Numbered from the stretch's first letter, positions 11,317 through 25,394 are shown. The stretch: 64,000 nt of DNA from Margaritifera margaritifera (GCA_029931535.1 JAQPZY010000728.1:209001-273000), one strand, 5' to 3'. The notes: a model not told the origin generated them from the sequence alone. Numbers and translations: made by a program.

Positions 11317-14300
11317 CATAGTACTTATATCCAATAAAGTGTATTACACAAGCTGAAAAAGTTTGATCATTTGGAAGTCTTGTTGAGCAAAAAATTGAAA
11401 TTGTTCGAGTAATTTTATAAATTCAATATAAAATTAACACAGATAAAAAAGTATATCAACTGACAATACTGATTGTGTAGACCCAGAGTCGATGGAACGT
11501 ATTCGTTAATAGAAATAACCAAATTTAATTTATTCAATTTAATGTAACGATACACTGTTATTCAATGTTGTGCTGAAGTAAACAGTGTTACATTAACTTT
11601 GTCGTTTTTTTTTTTTACATAATATTAGCATCAGATTTCTATTCGTTCCGATGATGAGCGTTTATTGCTTAAATTAATCTCAGAGGCGCTAAGGAACATG
11701 AACACACATAAATATTCAGTGAGTAGAACGCTTCTATTTAATGCTGATGGCATGTTTTATGAGCACAGTTAAAATTTTAATTTTACGGAGCTATTCAAGC
11801 ATGCGATAAACGTTTCGTCTTCACAGCCCGAGAATTATATTTTTATTTTACCTGACGGATATTATTCAATCACTAAAGGCATTTTGTGTGTAATTGTCTG
11901 CTTAATTTCTGACTAACGAGGTCTATGGCACTTCGTTATGTCAATTAAACCCATTCTATGTTCAACGTTATAATTATTTTAATATTAGAAATATCAATTT
12001 CGCATCTATAATTTAGGAATTACAGGAAAGAGTAGAACCCGAAAAACAAAGCAATTAAACAAGAACACACACACGCAAGGCCGAACGAGATATTCCAACA
12101 AAACGATGGTAGACGTGTTATCTTGTAAATGGTAGAAAAGATTAAAATGATAAAGAAATATAACATCGTCTTCAACTTTGCTTGGCTAACGGTTGTTTTT
12201 AGAGCCTGTGCAAAAATGAGTTTTTTCTTTTGAATTCGAGTTCGTACTAATAACTTAATATTGGCAGAATGTGTTCAATTCCTATTCAATACATGCATAT
12301 CTCCGAAAAGCAATTTTCCTTCTTCAAACAGAACTCGATACAAACATAATATTGATGGAACAAATTTATTAATATCTCTTGGCCATTTTTCTTTGTGTTG
12401 CTTAAGGGAATGTTGACCATCATTATGCTATATGTTAATACATGCCTCCAAGAACAAAGCAGTTTATAAATGAAATAATAACACTTTCAATGCCTTCATT
12501 CTCTATGTTTTGATAGAGAAACAAAGCCCCGATTTAATAATTTACACTTAAAAACAAGTATGAACCAAAATCGACTTGTATGTACTTAAAGGTATATTTA
12601 GTTTTTTTTAGATATTTAATTTAGTTGACCTAAAGTAGATAGGTAGGGGAAAGAAAAACTCGTCTTTAATGATAAGATAGATATTAGCTGAAATCTCTGA
12701 GTAAAAACATTGTGCAACAAATGGAAATCTTTACGATCCCTGTAAAACCAAAGAAACTACAGGTTAAACGGATCATATAAAAACTTTAATGGTCGTATCT
12801 TATAGACTGGAAACTAACTATGTGTATCAAATCTGCTTTTCTATTTTAAGAATTAAGAAATTTTTAGCTGAATTAATATTTTATGCTACTGTCAAAGTTA
12901 TATTTTTAGATAACACATTTTTTAAAGTTGTAGTCGCGTCACTTATTGGCAAGGGTATGGGGGTGGGTGGTGAGTTGTACTCTTATATTTCATGACAAGC
13001 AATGCACGACTTAGGTAAGGTTTAATTTTAAAGTACAACATTGTATACGTAAATGACACAGATTAACACAATAATGAATATAATGTATTAATAAGAAAGT
13101 GAAGTAGTGCAATTTGTCGAGAAATCCCAAACATTGGGAAAGAAACAGGTATAACGTAAAACGTTAGTATCGCAGTGACATCCCGATATTATACGTTCAG
13201 ATATGCGCGAGTGGCTGACAAAGAATGCAGTTTGGTGGAATGAAAAGGTAAGAAAAAATGACGAACTGGTAAAATAGCATGGAAATGAAGGGAGTGATTT
13301 TATTACACTGAAATAAAGGGAAAAATTAATAATGCGCAATCTACTGAATTATGCAATTAAGTGTATGCATTCAATGATATAGCTAGTGCAAGAGTATTTC
13401 GCAAAATAAAACAATTAATTAATTCTACCTCAGCCTTAATGTTTGTCGTATTATACTGTATTTGATATGATTTGACTCTGCTAGGACATTGTATTTTTTT
13501 CAAACTGAATTAAATTGATTAAACTATGTATTTCTCCCTTTCAAAATATGAATTATCGCAATCATTCGATATGAATGTACTAATGTTACATAGAATAAAT
13601 GATATATATTTAAGCATATAGCAGAACAATTAATTAAAGAAATTAATTACATAGCCACTTTGCAAAGTTAATTTTGTGAACATGCCTCTTAATTGGAACG
13701 CTCCATGCGATATTGATCGTTTTCCAGTGATATCTGGATGTGTTTTGGGGTTACTGCATTCTGATTAGATGCCGGATAAGTGCGCCGTACTCGAGTGAAA
13801 TGAATGCGAAAAAAATATTATTTTATATTATAAAATGTATTAGAAAAAAGAAACAAGCAGAAAATATAATCAGCAACATTTTGTGGTATTTAAATACAAT
13901 TTACACGATTTCGATTCTTTTTCAACGGAAAAATATCACTATCTGCTTCGCACCATAAAGGATACATCGTGTAGTTGATCGAAAGTTAACAAAAACAATA
14001 TAATATGGATAGATTTGGTATTCAACCTTTGTATTCTAATATTGAAGATACATTTCCTTGGTTTGGTGGTAATCGTAAGCAAATCAAGCAATCGTATCTA
14101 ATTGTGGAGAGAAAAAAAAACTTGATTTGCATTACCGAGGATCCGGGATCAATTCTTTACTTTGGGAATTTAAAGTTAGAGTTTTTAGTGGTATAAATTA
14201 GCTCTGGATGATTTTATTAATATTTATTTTGGAATCGGTCGTCTTTTCAGTAAGAATTCTAGGTCAATATATTCATCTAAAATACAATGATGGCGTATTG

Positions 14301-16193
14301 AGAGAATCACTTTTACAATCAAACCAATAATGATACACTCTCAACATAATATATCTGAATAATGCATAACAAAATTGATAAATAAAAAATGATGTACCAG
14401 ACAAATCAGTGATAAAACAACCAATCTAGCTCTCAACAGTAATTTAGTACCTTTGAAAATCTTCATCACTTGTTATTATATATTTTAAATGATATGGCAG
14501 ATATTTTCACGAAAATAAACATTAAATCATATTGAAAGTTGCAAAAGGCAGTAAGATATGACTATTGAGCAAATTTTGAAAAGAACAGCAGCAGCAACAA
14601 TAACAACAACAAAATTGTGGCTGTCTCAAGCATAAAAGGCTGATAACGTAATAGCATAGACGATGACGTAAAACACAATTTTCTTGACTGTAAGTCTTGA
14701 TTGATTAATTTTAACGATGTATGAAAGCAATAGCAATTTGCGAAATATAAGAATATGCATTTTAATAAGCATACATTTGCAATTTCCTTGCAAGGCATAT
14801 CAAAGAATTGTTTAAAATTTTATCATTAATGACCTTTATGCTTTGTAAAGTTTGAATTTTCAATTATATGATTAATAGCAAACGAATTCATTAAATCGAT
14901 GAAGTATTCAAATAACAGTCGAAGTTTCCAGTCACTAAAAGCAACAAAAAACTGAAACGTATTCATGCTTTATGGGATATTTGACCGTCATCATTCAACT
15001 TTATGGCAGTCGTTTTAAAAAAAAAATCTATATAGGAGCGTAACGCTTGTTTCGAAACATCGTAATTTTTGTCTCTTTACTAAATTCGGAATTATACGAT
15101 CCAACTCTTAGAATTTTTACATTTTTACATTGGTAAGAGAATATCAACAGATGCTTACGTATGCCTCTTTCATTGTAGAAACAGAAAATAAGAGTTTAAA
15201 GACACAATATTTATTGTATCATATTAATTCATTGTAAAAGTAGAACGGTATGGCATGCAAACTCTCTGGAGACAGTCATTGCAACGTTTCAAAATGTTAA
15301 CAATGTGCACAAATCAGCACTTTAACCAACCGATATGAGCCTATTTTTATCAATCTCTCAAACACTCCATATGCAGAGATGCAAAAAATAACCCAGAATT
15401 AATTACCTATATGTCTTGTGCTTTTCGAAATTAAATGTATTTCTTATGCTTTCTTCCCGAAATGCCTCTCAACAGAATATAGATGAGTGGACAGTTAAAT
15501 TGGAAATGACATTATCTGTAACATAATTTGATAGAAAGTGACAATCAAAATTTCAATTAAAATTTTAGTTTACTATTTATGTGTATCATAGTTTGTAGAA
15601 CAATATAAATCAGCGTATAAATTATATTTGGAAGTGTTATTATTTTGAAACGCGACTTATATTTTACAGAACTGTTAATATAAAGGACTCCAAAAAGTTG
15701 CATTGAAAACGTTAGGAGAAATTCATATGTTTCAGATTTAAAACTTGTCTGAAAAATTTATCTTAGAAAATGTATTAAAACAATAGTGTAATAACGTATG
15801 ACAATGGTTTAATTTTCTTTTTTGCATTGCTTTGAGAAATATTTGGTATGAACCTTTTAAAAAAATACATAATATTTATGTTAATTTTGTCAAAATATCG
15901 TAATGGGTTATTTGTTTTTGTATTCCGGTGTGATTGCAGTAAAACTGGATAGTTTTATATTTACGTGTTAATATTTGAAGAGATAAAGGATTAAGAAGCA
16001 AATTATTTATGTGTGTAATTTTTATTGAAGGAATAAACACCTAAAATAACAACATGCAGCATGTAAAGAAACACCTTTGTACTGTATGATCTGGAGACGC
16101 AACGTCTCTCATTTATGGCTGATCTTCCTTTTTTCATTGTGTAGTATTAGTGATAAGAATCAAATGCAAATCATGATGTTTAAACATTTGATT
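11315..16193. other. Non-coding AT-rich stretch
   Basis: Unique AT-rich sequence. Reading frames are short and show no domain similarity I recognise. No RNA gene or long repeat seen. Confidence 0.6.
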
Positions 16194-16324
16194 TTATGTT
16201 AAAAGCTAGCAGGATTTATGTTAATACTAGCAGGATTTAAGTTAAAAGCTAGCAGAATTTATGTTAAAAGCTAACAGGATTTAATGTTAAGAGCTAGCAG
16301 GATTATGTGAAAAGCTGGTAGGAT
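16194..16324. repeat. Minisatellite, about 6 x 22 bp
   Basis: Six diverged units of 21-23 bp, consensus TTATGTTAAAAGCTAGCAGG plus AT. Units differ by substitutions and 1-nt indels (for example CTAACAGG, CTGGTAGG). Confidence 0.9.
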
Positions 16325-17184
16325 TTTAAAGATAATGAGTGTGAAGTAATAATATAAACTGACACGAATTTCACATGTTACATAGAAAAAGATATATCCA
16401 AATGATACTGGTCATAGGCAAGTAAAATTCTACACTTGCAAAATCTAAATCCCGTTGCAAAGGTGAGGTACAAATACTGCATAATATAGCGAGAAACATG
16501 TAAAATTGCTTTTAAATGCAAAATTAAAATCTACTATTGGATATTTAAAACCCACTGGACAGGTGAATGATCAAAGTTACAAAATACTGCAGTAGCAAAT
16601 GCACACTTTTTAGTCAAAAGTGTTCCAGCTACCATAAAAATGTTCTCCAGAACAACAAAATAGGGCAAAGGGCAAATGACATTGATCCAGTCTTAATATA
16701 TACATATTCATTTGAAATACTTTAGCAAACACCAGAGCGCTGCTGGTAAATGCTATACTATTTACGTATGCATAAGGATATGTATGGGTGGTGTGATGGA
16801 GTCCCCTTTGTTCATGAAAGCTTTCGAGCCCCGCCCTCTGTTAATGCCATTTTTTGAATGGTTGAGCCAATCAGTTTTCCTTTGCGGTTTGGGTTAATTT
16901 CGTCCAAGGGATGAGACGTTTGTATGTGCACTGTGTACAGTTTTGTTTATTCTCCATCCTGAATTCATGTTTCTTTGGATTTACAAGACAGCTCGACCAG
17001 AAGAATATAATTATTTTGATTATTTTTATTCTTAGTTTCTCCTCCCCCCGAAAAAAAAAACAACAACGACAAAGTTTACAATTTATTTTTTCACTTTTCG
17101 CAACTTCAATTTTTCGATTGGCTTTTCTTTCCTTATGCCACACTTATAATGGGCCATTCCATTTGTAGATTGTTACACTGACAT
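16325..17184. other. Non-coding stretch
   Basis: AT-rich sequence with an A-rich/CAA tract near 17050. Nothing else recognised. Confidence 0.5.
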
Positions 17185-17598
17185 TTGACTTCAGGAACAG
17201 CTACCAGGTTACGCCTTTATATCTATATTCGGCACATTTCTATGATCTCTATGCATGTAGTCGGGGGTAGAACTGTTCATATAATAATCAAACATGATCT
17301 GTTTGTGGTGAGTAAAGTTAATCCTGACATAGCTGTTCGTTTGGCTGGTTATAACAATTTCAGTCTGGATGGTAGGACCTCCGTAGAGGAAGTCGATTTT
17401 AAAATATTAGGATCAAACTCACTGTTACAACGCAAGTATAAGGTTATAAAGGAACAGTTGTTTGTACCTTGCTACTGCGAATTTATACGGAGGAGTGAAA
17501 AAGGGATGATGATAGCTCGTACAAAACTTCGTACGGAGGAAAACACAGCTAGCAAACGACGGCATTATTACGCTTTAGACAGAGAGGCACACGAATAA
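17185..17598 (+). other. Unassigned open frame, 137 codons
   Basis: One of the longest frames outside recognised mobile elements. The predicted product is basic toward its C-terminus (it contains KLRTEENTASKRRHYY) and shows no motif I recognise, no signal peptide and no membrane segment. In 64 kb of DNA this AT-rich, one or so frame of this size is expected by chance, so the case for a gene is weak. The frame is preceded by a pyrimidine-rich stretch and CAG at about 17195, which could be an acceptor site. Treat as unresolved. Confidence 0.12.
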
Positions 17599-17839
17599 AT
17601 TCCAGTATATCTCGCACAAATCGCTCGGATGCTATCACAAATGCTCGCAGACAAATTGTCAGACGGAAATATGGCGTAAATTGTTTTACCATTGTCCTCT
17701 GGGGGGGGGGGATGTTTTTCTCGATAATTTAAAAAAATTTACATCCATAATGAAACATTACATCAGATATGTACTCTTCGCATACCACTTTAAAGTGACC
17801 ACAATTACACAAGCAAAAATACACACAAAATTAGGAGGT

Positions 17840-18480
17840 CCATTTTCCACTGACTGGTTCCACACAACTGGTACACGCTTTCCTTTATGTATTTTCTATC
17901 ATCCAAATATTTATGTTATTATTTGCATTGATATTTCCGTATCAGTCGAAAGTGAGCTCAGTCATTTATGTTCTGAGGTTCCATTTTTCACATGTGGTTT
18001 TGCACCATAAATAGTTTTGTTGACTGTATGTTCATTTACTTGCTACAAATTTTGCGCATTTTAGTTCAGCACCTCATTACTTTGAGCCCTGGCAGGGTTC
18101 TATTTTATGACACCTGTTTCCGCTCCACTCTCGGTTCCGTACCACTCAACATACACCTCAGTCATTGACATTCTGAGAGATTTTACTTTCTCCCCAGCGG
18201 TTCCGCACCAAAGGATACTTTTCCGAAGTTCGGTTCCACACCACTGGCACACACTTTCCTCGTTATATTTTATATCCTCTCAATTTTATCATTACTGTAT
18301 TACCAAATCCGTACCACTCAACCTCCTCATCAACTGGTGTGCGGAGGCTTTAAATTTCCCCTGCGGTTACACGTGCAGGTTAAAGTGTTTCCTTTATGTT
18401 CATTTATTTGTTTGGGTTTTTTTTTCGTATTTTGGTTCCTGCAGCTTACTACAGATACCTCAGACATTTTCCAAAATTCA
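17840..18480 (+). repeat. Decayed internally repetitive segment
   Basis: Motifs recur at irregular spacing. GGTTCCACACAACTGGTACA at about 17856 resembles GGTTCCACACCACTGGCACA at about 18232. CCGTACCACTCAAC occurs near 18136 and 18308. GCGGTTCCGCACC and GCGGTTACACGTGC occur near 18197 and 18361. Overlapping frames of 109 and 126 codons in it are more likely a by-product of the repetition than genes. Origin not recognised. Confidence 0.4.
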
Positions 18481-18499
18481 AATATAAGTTCCAACACAG

Positions 18500-21270
18500 A
18501 TTATCTTTTGGCTTGTGTCACTTTATTCTGTACTTTAAATATTAATTTTATTACACTTGGTACCACGTGTTAAGTTTGTGCCTCCCTTTTAAGACGACTG
18601 GCACCAATTAAGCTCCCTACTGTAGATATGGTCACACTTGCGCATCTGGTCCACATGTCTCATGACTTGCATATTGCTTGTAGAATGCCACCTCGTAGGA
18701 AGGCAGCACCCATGGTTCGAACGGCATTGACCAGTTGAAACCATGTGGGCGATGTATTGCGTTGACGGAGTTTGGTTGGACTTGAGCATAGTTTCACATA
18801 TAATCCCTCACTCAACACCCAGGTAATCTCGTCCTGCAGGGCCTTTTCGTAGGCTTGAGCACAAATGTTTCAGTTGTTTAGGAGTGTACGCACTAATCCG
18901 TGGCCGTAAGCCAATTGTTTAGCCATTCGATATCTTACCCATGTATGTCCCACATCCACAGAAACCTAAACACTAAGGACACGGCAAAAAAAAAATGCTA
19001 AATAGAGCTAACAAATTTGCCCACTCCAGAAAAATTTCAATATTTAAATTATTGGCTGCATTTTTTAGTTACTTCGACAAAGGAATATCTCGATGTTGGT
19101 TTTAAAGGAATGTTGCATTAGCACGCATTCAACAACTGAATCTCTACACAAGCGAACACATTGGTTACAACGGCAAAACTAGGAAACGTATTGGACATGG
19201 GACGCTTTCTGACCCCTTTTTGATGAAGAAACTTCCCTACGTTAAACATTTCATCATTCAGTTCAGTTGAATAGAAACTCCGTGGAATATTTTTGAATGA
19301 TTTCTCGCCTGTCTTACCAATTAGGCAACGCTTTCAATGATAGAATCCTGTCTGAGCAGTCAACAGTTCTTTGTGAAAATATTGAGAATGCATTTGCATG
19401 TATTAAGCAGCTTGGTAGGGGTGTTTGCTAACAACAAGTGACATATCCAATAATTTTCGCAATATTCCTATTTGGGGAAACAAATTTGATTACGATAAAT
19501 GTTTACCCGTGGGTTGTAGTGCAAGTTGCCAGATTGTTTTAACATCTTTGCAACTCTCTATAATAGATTGTAAACAAATAGTCAACAGCGCATATGTCTG
19601 ATATTATTGATGAAATTTTTATCTAAAATTTCACTCGTGCCCAATGGCAGAAAACGCTCGATTGGTTCCTAACAGTATGTGCCGTCATTGGCGTTCCTAT
19701 TGCAAAATATAACATTTTGGCCTTATCCAAAACAGTGACTTTAGCTCAGTATGAATTATTTCGGTGAGAATGGCGGTTTGAATTCAACTAGACAAACTTC
19801 AAGAGTGTAATAAATCTATAACATAATATTTGGTTCGAATCATAGTCATCATTGGACAGTTATAGTCCATCATAGGTACCGTCAACTTTGCTTGCTTATT
19901 GATAATATTAAAGAATTTAGGCTTGGGCATCTTTCTAAACATTTCGAGTGATATGTCTTTGTTTCTACCAGATCAGACGTTGGTGCATCTGACTCTTTGT
20001 GCACAGATGCGTCTGGTTCGGATGGGTCCTTGGTACATGCTAATTTTATGGACTTTGGGATTCTGCCTGGGCAAATCAAAACATTTATATTTTGGAATAA
20101 TACCCCATTGTTAATCTTCTTGCTTTTGAGGTTTGGCCAACAAATTCATCTTTTATTACACTGACAATCATCCCTTGGTTGAAATAAATAAAATAAACAG
20201 CAACCTTCCAAAAATACACAAATCAGGCACCTCATTCGTAAATTTACGACATAACATGTACCAGGTTTACATAACAAATTAATTGATGCCCTTTCTTACA
20301 AACATAGTTCTAGGTCAAGGACATGGCCCCCTATGCAAACCAATAACCACACACAATACCTTCCAAAAACAGCGCAACTCGAGAGTACACTTGAAAACTT
20401 GGCTTAAGCTCTGCTAACCAAGCAACACCAAACATATAAAGCGGACTTGGAAACTATAGAGTTAATTCGCTTTGGAAAAATCAATTGAATTATCTCTCTC
20501 TATTTCATTGATAAATATATCCCTCTTCATTACGCATTTAAGCAACAATACAGTGTTCTATGATTATAACACTGTCCATAGAAGCCAAAGAGTATACTAC
20601 CTTAGAGTGAGACCGCCATATAAGAAAGTAAATGATACATATAATTTTACCATCACTTAATTAAATTGGGTCCTTGTGGCGGGAACTGAAAAGGGCCTTA
20701 TACTGAGGTGGTGATGTAGTGCTGTATGCATCATCCTGAATGTCTACTTTGGTGATAGCACTTGACTATGTGCACAAATTATATGGCTTAAAAATCATGC
20801 TTCCTTTTAAAAAAATTCAGAAACTTTCAAATCATTCACAAAATGAATCTCATGATGTTCGTATGCCCATTGGCCAAAAGTGCACTGCATAAAATCGCTG
20901 CAGCCTGATTGCATGATGCCCTATCAAGCGAAGCATGTATTGTGCAATAATTACCGTGGCTTTCCATTCTTATCTCAGAATACGCGAAGTATCAGTGAAA
21001 ACAACTGCAGAACGATATGATAATTGTATCCACCTATCTCTAGTCTGGTTTTCTCAGAATAGTCTGAACTAGAATTTTTGCAACTTCAAACACAGCTCAA
21101 GACAACCCTATCAATTATCTGTTTCATCTCAATCTGTATTTGCCCTGTCACACAATTGCAAGTTTACTTGTCGCTTAGGGAAAATACTCACAGACTATTA
21201 CTTTGTCTGCGCTTCTTTTTACTTCTTCCAGGTCTTATTGATTTAGTGAGAGTATACCATGCGTATTTGA
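18500..21270. other. Mostly non-coding stretch with coding-like scraps
   Basis: Two minus-strand frames, about 18589-18789 and 19882-20079, lie in patches of higher GC than their surroundings. They read like degenerated protein-coding sequence but match no family I can name. The region also contains a plus-strand LPKIHKSG near 20200, which recalls the Penelope RT motif but has no supporting context. No complete gene. Confidence 0.35.
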
Positions 21271-21274
21271 AATA

Positions 21275-21680
21275 CTGCTTCATTCTGATACATCTACATT
21301 TACCTGCCATCTTGACTATCAGGAGCGTATGGGTGTGCTCTACAAAGTCATTAGACGGCAAAGTAAATAGAAAGGTACTAATTTTATCTCCCAAGTTTCC
21401 TCGCTGATCTACAAATAAAGTTGGACTTTGACTCCAAATTAGAATTTTGGGGAACATTTCCGAAATGAATGACTGTTACACCCTGACACATCTACACCTA
21501 TCTGCCATCTTGACTTCAAGGAATGTACGATGGTGCTCTTCAAACGTCTTGAACAGCAACATAGATAGCAAGAATGATATGAGTGCTTTCTACCATAATT
21601 CATCACTGATCTACAAACAAAAAAAAAACTTACACTCCAAAGCAGGATTTTGTGGGACATTTCTGAGACTTTTTCTCTGA
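21275..21680 (+). repeat. Two-copy tandem repeat, about 195 bp unit
   Basis: The segment 21275-21465 and the segment 21466-21680 align along their whole length. Shared blocks include CATCTACA near the start, TGCCATCTTGACT, the middle block GCTGATCTACAAA versus ACTGATCTACAAA, and the end AGAATTTTGGGGAACATTTC versus AGGATTTTGTGGGACATTTC. Diverged, so an old local duplication. Confidence 0.8.
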
Positions 21681-22236
21681 TCAGTGACGTGTAAATCCTG
21701 GTTCTTTTTATTGGATTTTCTTTGTCATTTACATTATGCCTGGAGGTTCTCACATTATAGAGTATCAGAAGTCTGTCTGGACTCGTAAGAAAAGAGCTTT
21801 CTGCTCAGACATGTACATATTTGTTTCTGCATGAGCCCATTTTCCCATTCAGATGATTCTTTAGTCTATGATGGTATATAGAACTTTGATCCAATAACCA
21901 ATAATTGCTTAGATTTTCTTTAATATAAATATTCTTTTTCCTTTGAATAAACGGACATTTTGCTTGTAAGTAATTGCTTAGTTGCCTTTCTATAATGTGG
22001 TTCACTGTAGATGCTTTTTTATTACCAAATCCCCATCACGTCTGTTTACATCAGCACAAAGGTTGGTTTGATGCTCCCATCTTATTCTTTTTTGGCTGCC
22101 AGAAATATGGAAAAGATCAGCTTCCCATATTTCATCTACTGCATGAAGGAGAAAAACATGATCAGCTGTGAATTTGAAGTTTGTCCTCTCCTTTCTTTGC
22201 TATTCAAATACATTACCCGTTTCATTGTAATACTGA

Positions 22237-22237
<1 letters not shown>

Positions 22238-22274
<37 letters not shown>
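22238..22274. repeat. (ATT)n microsatellite
   Basis: About 12 uninterrupted ATT units. Confidence 0.95.
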
Positions 22275-22275
<1 letters not shown>

Positions 22276-22340
22276 GGATAAGATATGATAATATTCTTCT
22301 GAATTGTCTGGTTCATCCCCCTCCCCCTCCCAAAAAAAAT

Positions 22341-22342
<2 letters not shown>

Positions 22343-22386
<44 letters not shown>
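22343..22386. repeat. (TA)n microsatellite
   Basis: About 44 bp of TA repeats following a C-rich and A-rich run. Confidence 0.95.
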
Positions 22387-22389
<3 letters not shown>

Positions 22390-24892
22390 GTATGTAGAAC
22401 AGTTTTTAAAAATATTTTTTAGTACGCAGAAATAAACCTTTACATTCTCATTTTATGTGTTTGTTTTTAGTTACATACAGAAAAAAAACAGACAAAAGAA
22501 ATAAGATCAATTACGGAATAGATCTTGCAAACATATCACCGAATCTCTGACATGCGTACTCTTTCAGAAATTTGTAACTACATGCATTCAAATTGCTTCC
22601 ATAAATGAAAAGTATATGGAACCAATCAAATACATTTTATATTTAAAGTAATGTTTTATATTTAAAATGTATCCCTTAAAAAGTATGTGACAGTATGATA
22701 TAATGTATTGTATTTGTTTGAAGAGTAAGTGGCCTTTTGCAATTTTTCCCTAATATTAGTATCAGAAGTCTCTAACACGAATTGAAACTGGTGCTCAATA
22801 ATAAAACACACATGGTCACAAGGAACAACTTTGCGAAGCAGAGATGATGGGATGTTTAATAGGATCCCTCTGATGGTAAGTTTCCAAGAAATGTTAAATA
22901 TCTTCGTGTTGCTGATTTCAGCGTTAGATATAATGTTAGATATAACTTGAAAAATCTCGAATCAATAAAAAAAACCTGTTTTTGGTTCAAAAAAGTGATT
23001 TTACTAGATACTATTAAGCTAACGGATAACAAGGAAAAAATCGCAGCCATTCGCGAGATATGTGGGGACATGGTACGCGGCGAGAACTGGTCCCCGGCTA
23101 GTAGTATTATTATTTGCATGATGTATTTACTGGAATTTTGTACTATTTTGCTTCGCTAAAATCTACATACATTTTCTTCACGATGAGTAATAGAAGCTTC
23201 AAGAGAAGTTTAAACAGCTCCATAAAACAATTTTACATTACCTGTATAGTCGGTAGATGGAAAACAGAAGGTTGTTTCGTAATATAATGCCGTTAACGTT
23301 TTCCTACAAGGAAACGCGCAGCTATTGAACTTCGAAGTTTTTGCATAATACATATTTTTTTTAAGTTTTGAAGTTTTCAAGAGAAACTCTTTCAGAAATA
23401 ATGCAGAGTACAATGTCATATGCAGGAAAGATTGCCATGGAAATAAGAACATATACAATAGTTTCCATGACAAATTGAGCAATTATAAATTCTTGCCATT
23501 GATCAAAATTAAAAGACGTACAAGTTCAATCAAATTGTTCCATGAATATAAATGTTATTCTCACCTTTCAAATACATCGGATCCTAACATACAAATCGTA
23601 CACATGAATAGGGCTCTTTGGTTCAGACATTTTTCATCTTCTCGTCGAGGCCGGTGATTCTAAATAAAATTGTCATTTATACATTTCTTATATCAATGTG
23701 CTGTTTCATAAAAATAATGAGATAATATTGTTTCTCAAATTTGGTGATTTTCTAATCGGTCACATTTTATTTGAACGATTCTCATTGAATCACACAATAT
23801 CTATCCTCAGTCGAATATATTTGTCATATTGATATAGCATTGTTCCTCTTAAGCAAATCTTTAGAGAGGGGTTACATTACATTAGATATTTTGAGATGCT
23901 CATGGTTCGTAATGATATTCATAAAAATAACTTTAATATAATCATTGGATAATACAGGTTTCAAATACTATGGCTGAAATTAAGCTATTTGTCTGCAAAT
24001 ATACCGCGATTTCTAAGGAACAGAATCTCTCGTTGCTTATGTTGTATGTCCGAAAATCATGTTTGATACTTTGCTATAATGTTAGTGCTATGGATTTTGC
24101 TTGCCTTGGAAAGATGAAGTATTCATATGTGTAAGAAATATTCTTTAACATGCTAATTTCCAAGAAGGTCAAATCAAACAAAACATTTTCACAAAAATTT
24201 TATTTAAAGATCTCAACAGCTTTGAACTGAGATAATTATGAAGAAAAGAAAAAAAAACTTTGAAAATAAGTCGCAGTAAAAAATATTACGTTAACTACAT
24301 ACGCATCGGCTTTAAATTGGAAAGAAGCAAACTGTTTTGTACCAATTAAACAGAGATTGGCAAAATTATAATTTAAAAAACCACATCAAGACAAATCTGG
24401 TCATAAGAGCGTAAATAAAGTACCAATTAATTATCTCATGAGTACTAAAATTGTAACAAGTGTTTACAATTCTAACGTTTCCTAACACACCACACTCGCT
24501 GTTTTATTTGCAATTCATAGGAAAAAAGGCAGTGATTGCAAAAAAAAATAATATATTTTTGAATATGTAAAATATTCGATAATTTACTTTTATATAATCA
24601 ATGAATATTTACAAACAACTAATAATTTTTTCATTTATTTGAAGAACTACATGAAATACAAACAGCTGTTGAAAGCAAGGGCTATTTGTATTGGGCATTG
24701 TTCTGTATTCTGACGATTCTCCGACATTTACTGGAAGATGTGCATGCGTGTCTGTTCAATAATATAAAGAAGGAAAATATGTGCGCTCGCACTTGTACAG
24801 TTTAAGTATGAGAGAGAAAGGCAAAATGATGGAATATTTGGTCCCGTGAAATCAGTGTGTTCATTTACTTTTCGCCTATTGGCATTGTTCAG

Positions 24893-25100
24893 ATTGGAGC
24901 GTGAAAAAATCGGAACGTTTCCTAGAGTTAGTTTTCTTGGCTGTTAGATGGTTAAAATGATGCCCTGAAAACGTTTAAAATGCAGTAGCTTCCGGGAGCT
25001 TCGCACTTGGGCTCCCTCCAGCAGGGATTCCATCTCACAGACCCCTGGCCTACTTACTTGTTTACCCCCTGTCACCAACGCTATTTCTGGGGGCCGGTCC
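24893..25100 (+). mobile_element. hAT-like non-autonomous element, degenerate copy
   Basis: Shares a continuous core with the elements at 26893 and 41603: GGAACGTTTC, TTAGTTTTCTT, GTTAGATGGTTAAAATGATG, CCCTGAAAACG and TAAAATGCAG. The right end runs into CTATTTCTGG, where the relatives end TTTCTGGATCCGCCCCTG. The termini are decayed. The core here is not interrupted by a SINE. Confidence 0.6.
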
Positions 25101-25117
25101 TTATTATTATTTGTGTG

Positions 25118-25121
<4 letters not shown>

Positions 25122-25187
<66 letters not shown>
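25122..25187. repeat. (TA)n microsatellite
   Basis: About 66 bp of TA repeats just downstream of the degenerate hAT-like copy. Confidence 0.95.
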
Positions 25188-25192
<5 letters not shown>

Positions 25193-25394
25193 GGTCATCA
25201 ATGATAATGATAAAACTTTTTATACACGAAATAAATTTCACAGTAAGCAATGGCAGCAATCCACAAACAGCTACAAGCGTAGTTGAATTCTAACAATTCG
25301 GTCATATATTGCATCCTGCATATCCAAAAGGGCAATAACTCTTACAAAATTCAAAAGTCGTACAATGATTTGTTGATATGTGAATCTTTAGATG

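Larger units (their letters stand above)
21681..24892. other. Non-coding AT-rich stretch
   Basis: Holds the (ATT)n and (TA)n tracts listed separately. The rest is unique AT-rich DNA without recognisable genes. Confidence 0.55.

Noticed and set aside
20190..20230. LPKIHKSG motif suggesting another Penelope RT
   Set aside because: No neighbouring RT motifs in any frame. A short match in AT-rich DNA is likely chance.
22239..22386. CRISPR-like or satellite array
   Set aside because: Plain (ATT)n and (TA)n microsatellites with no spacers.
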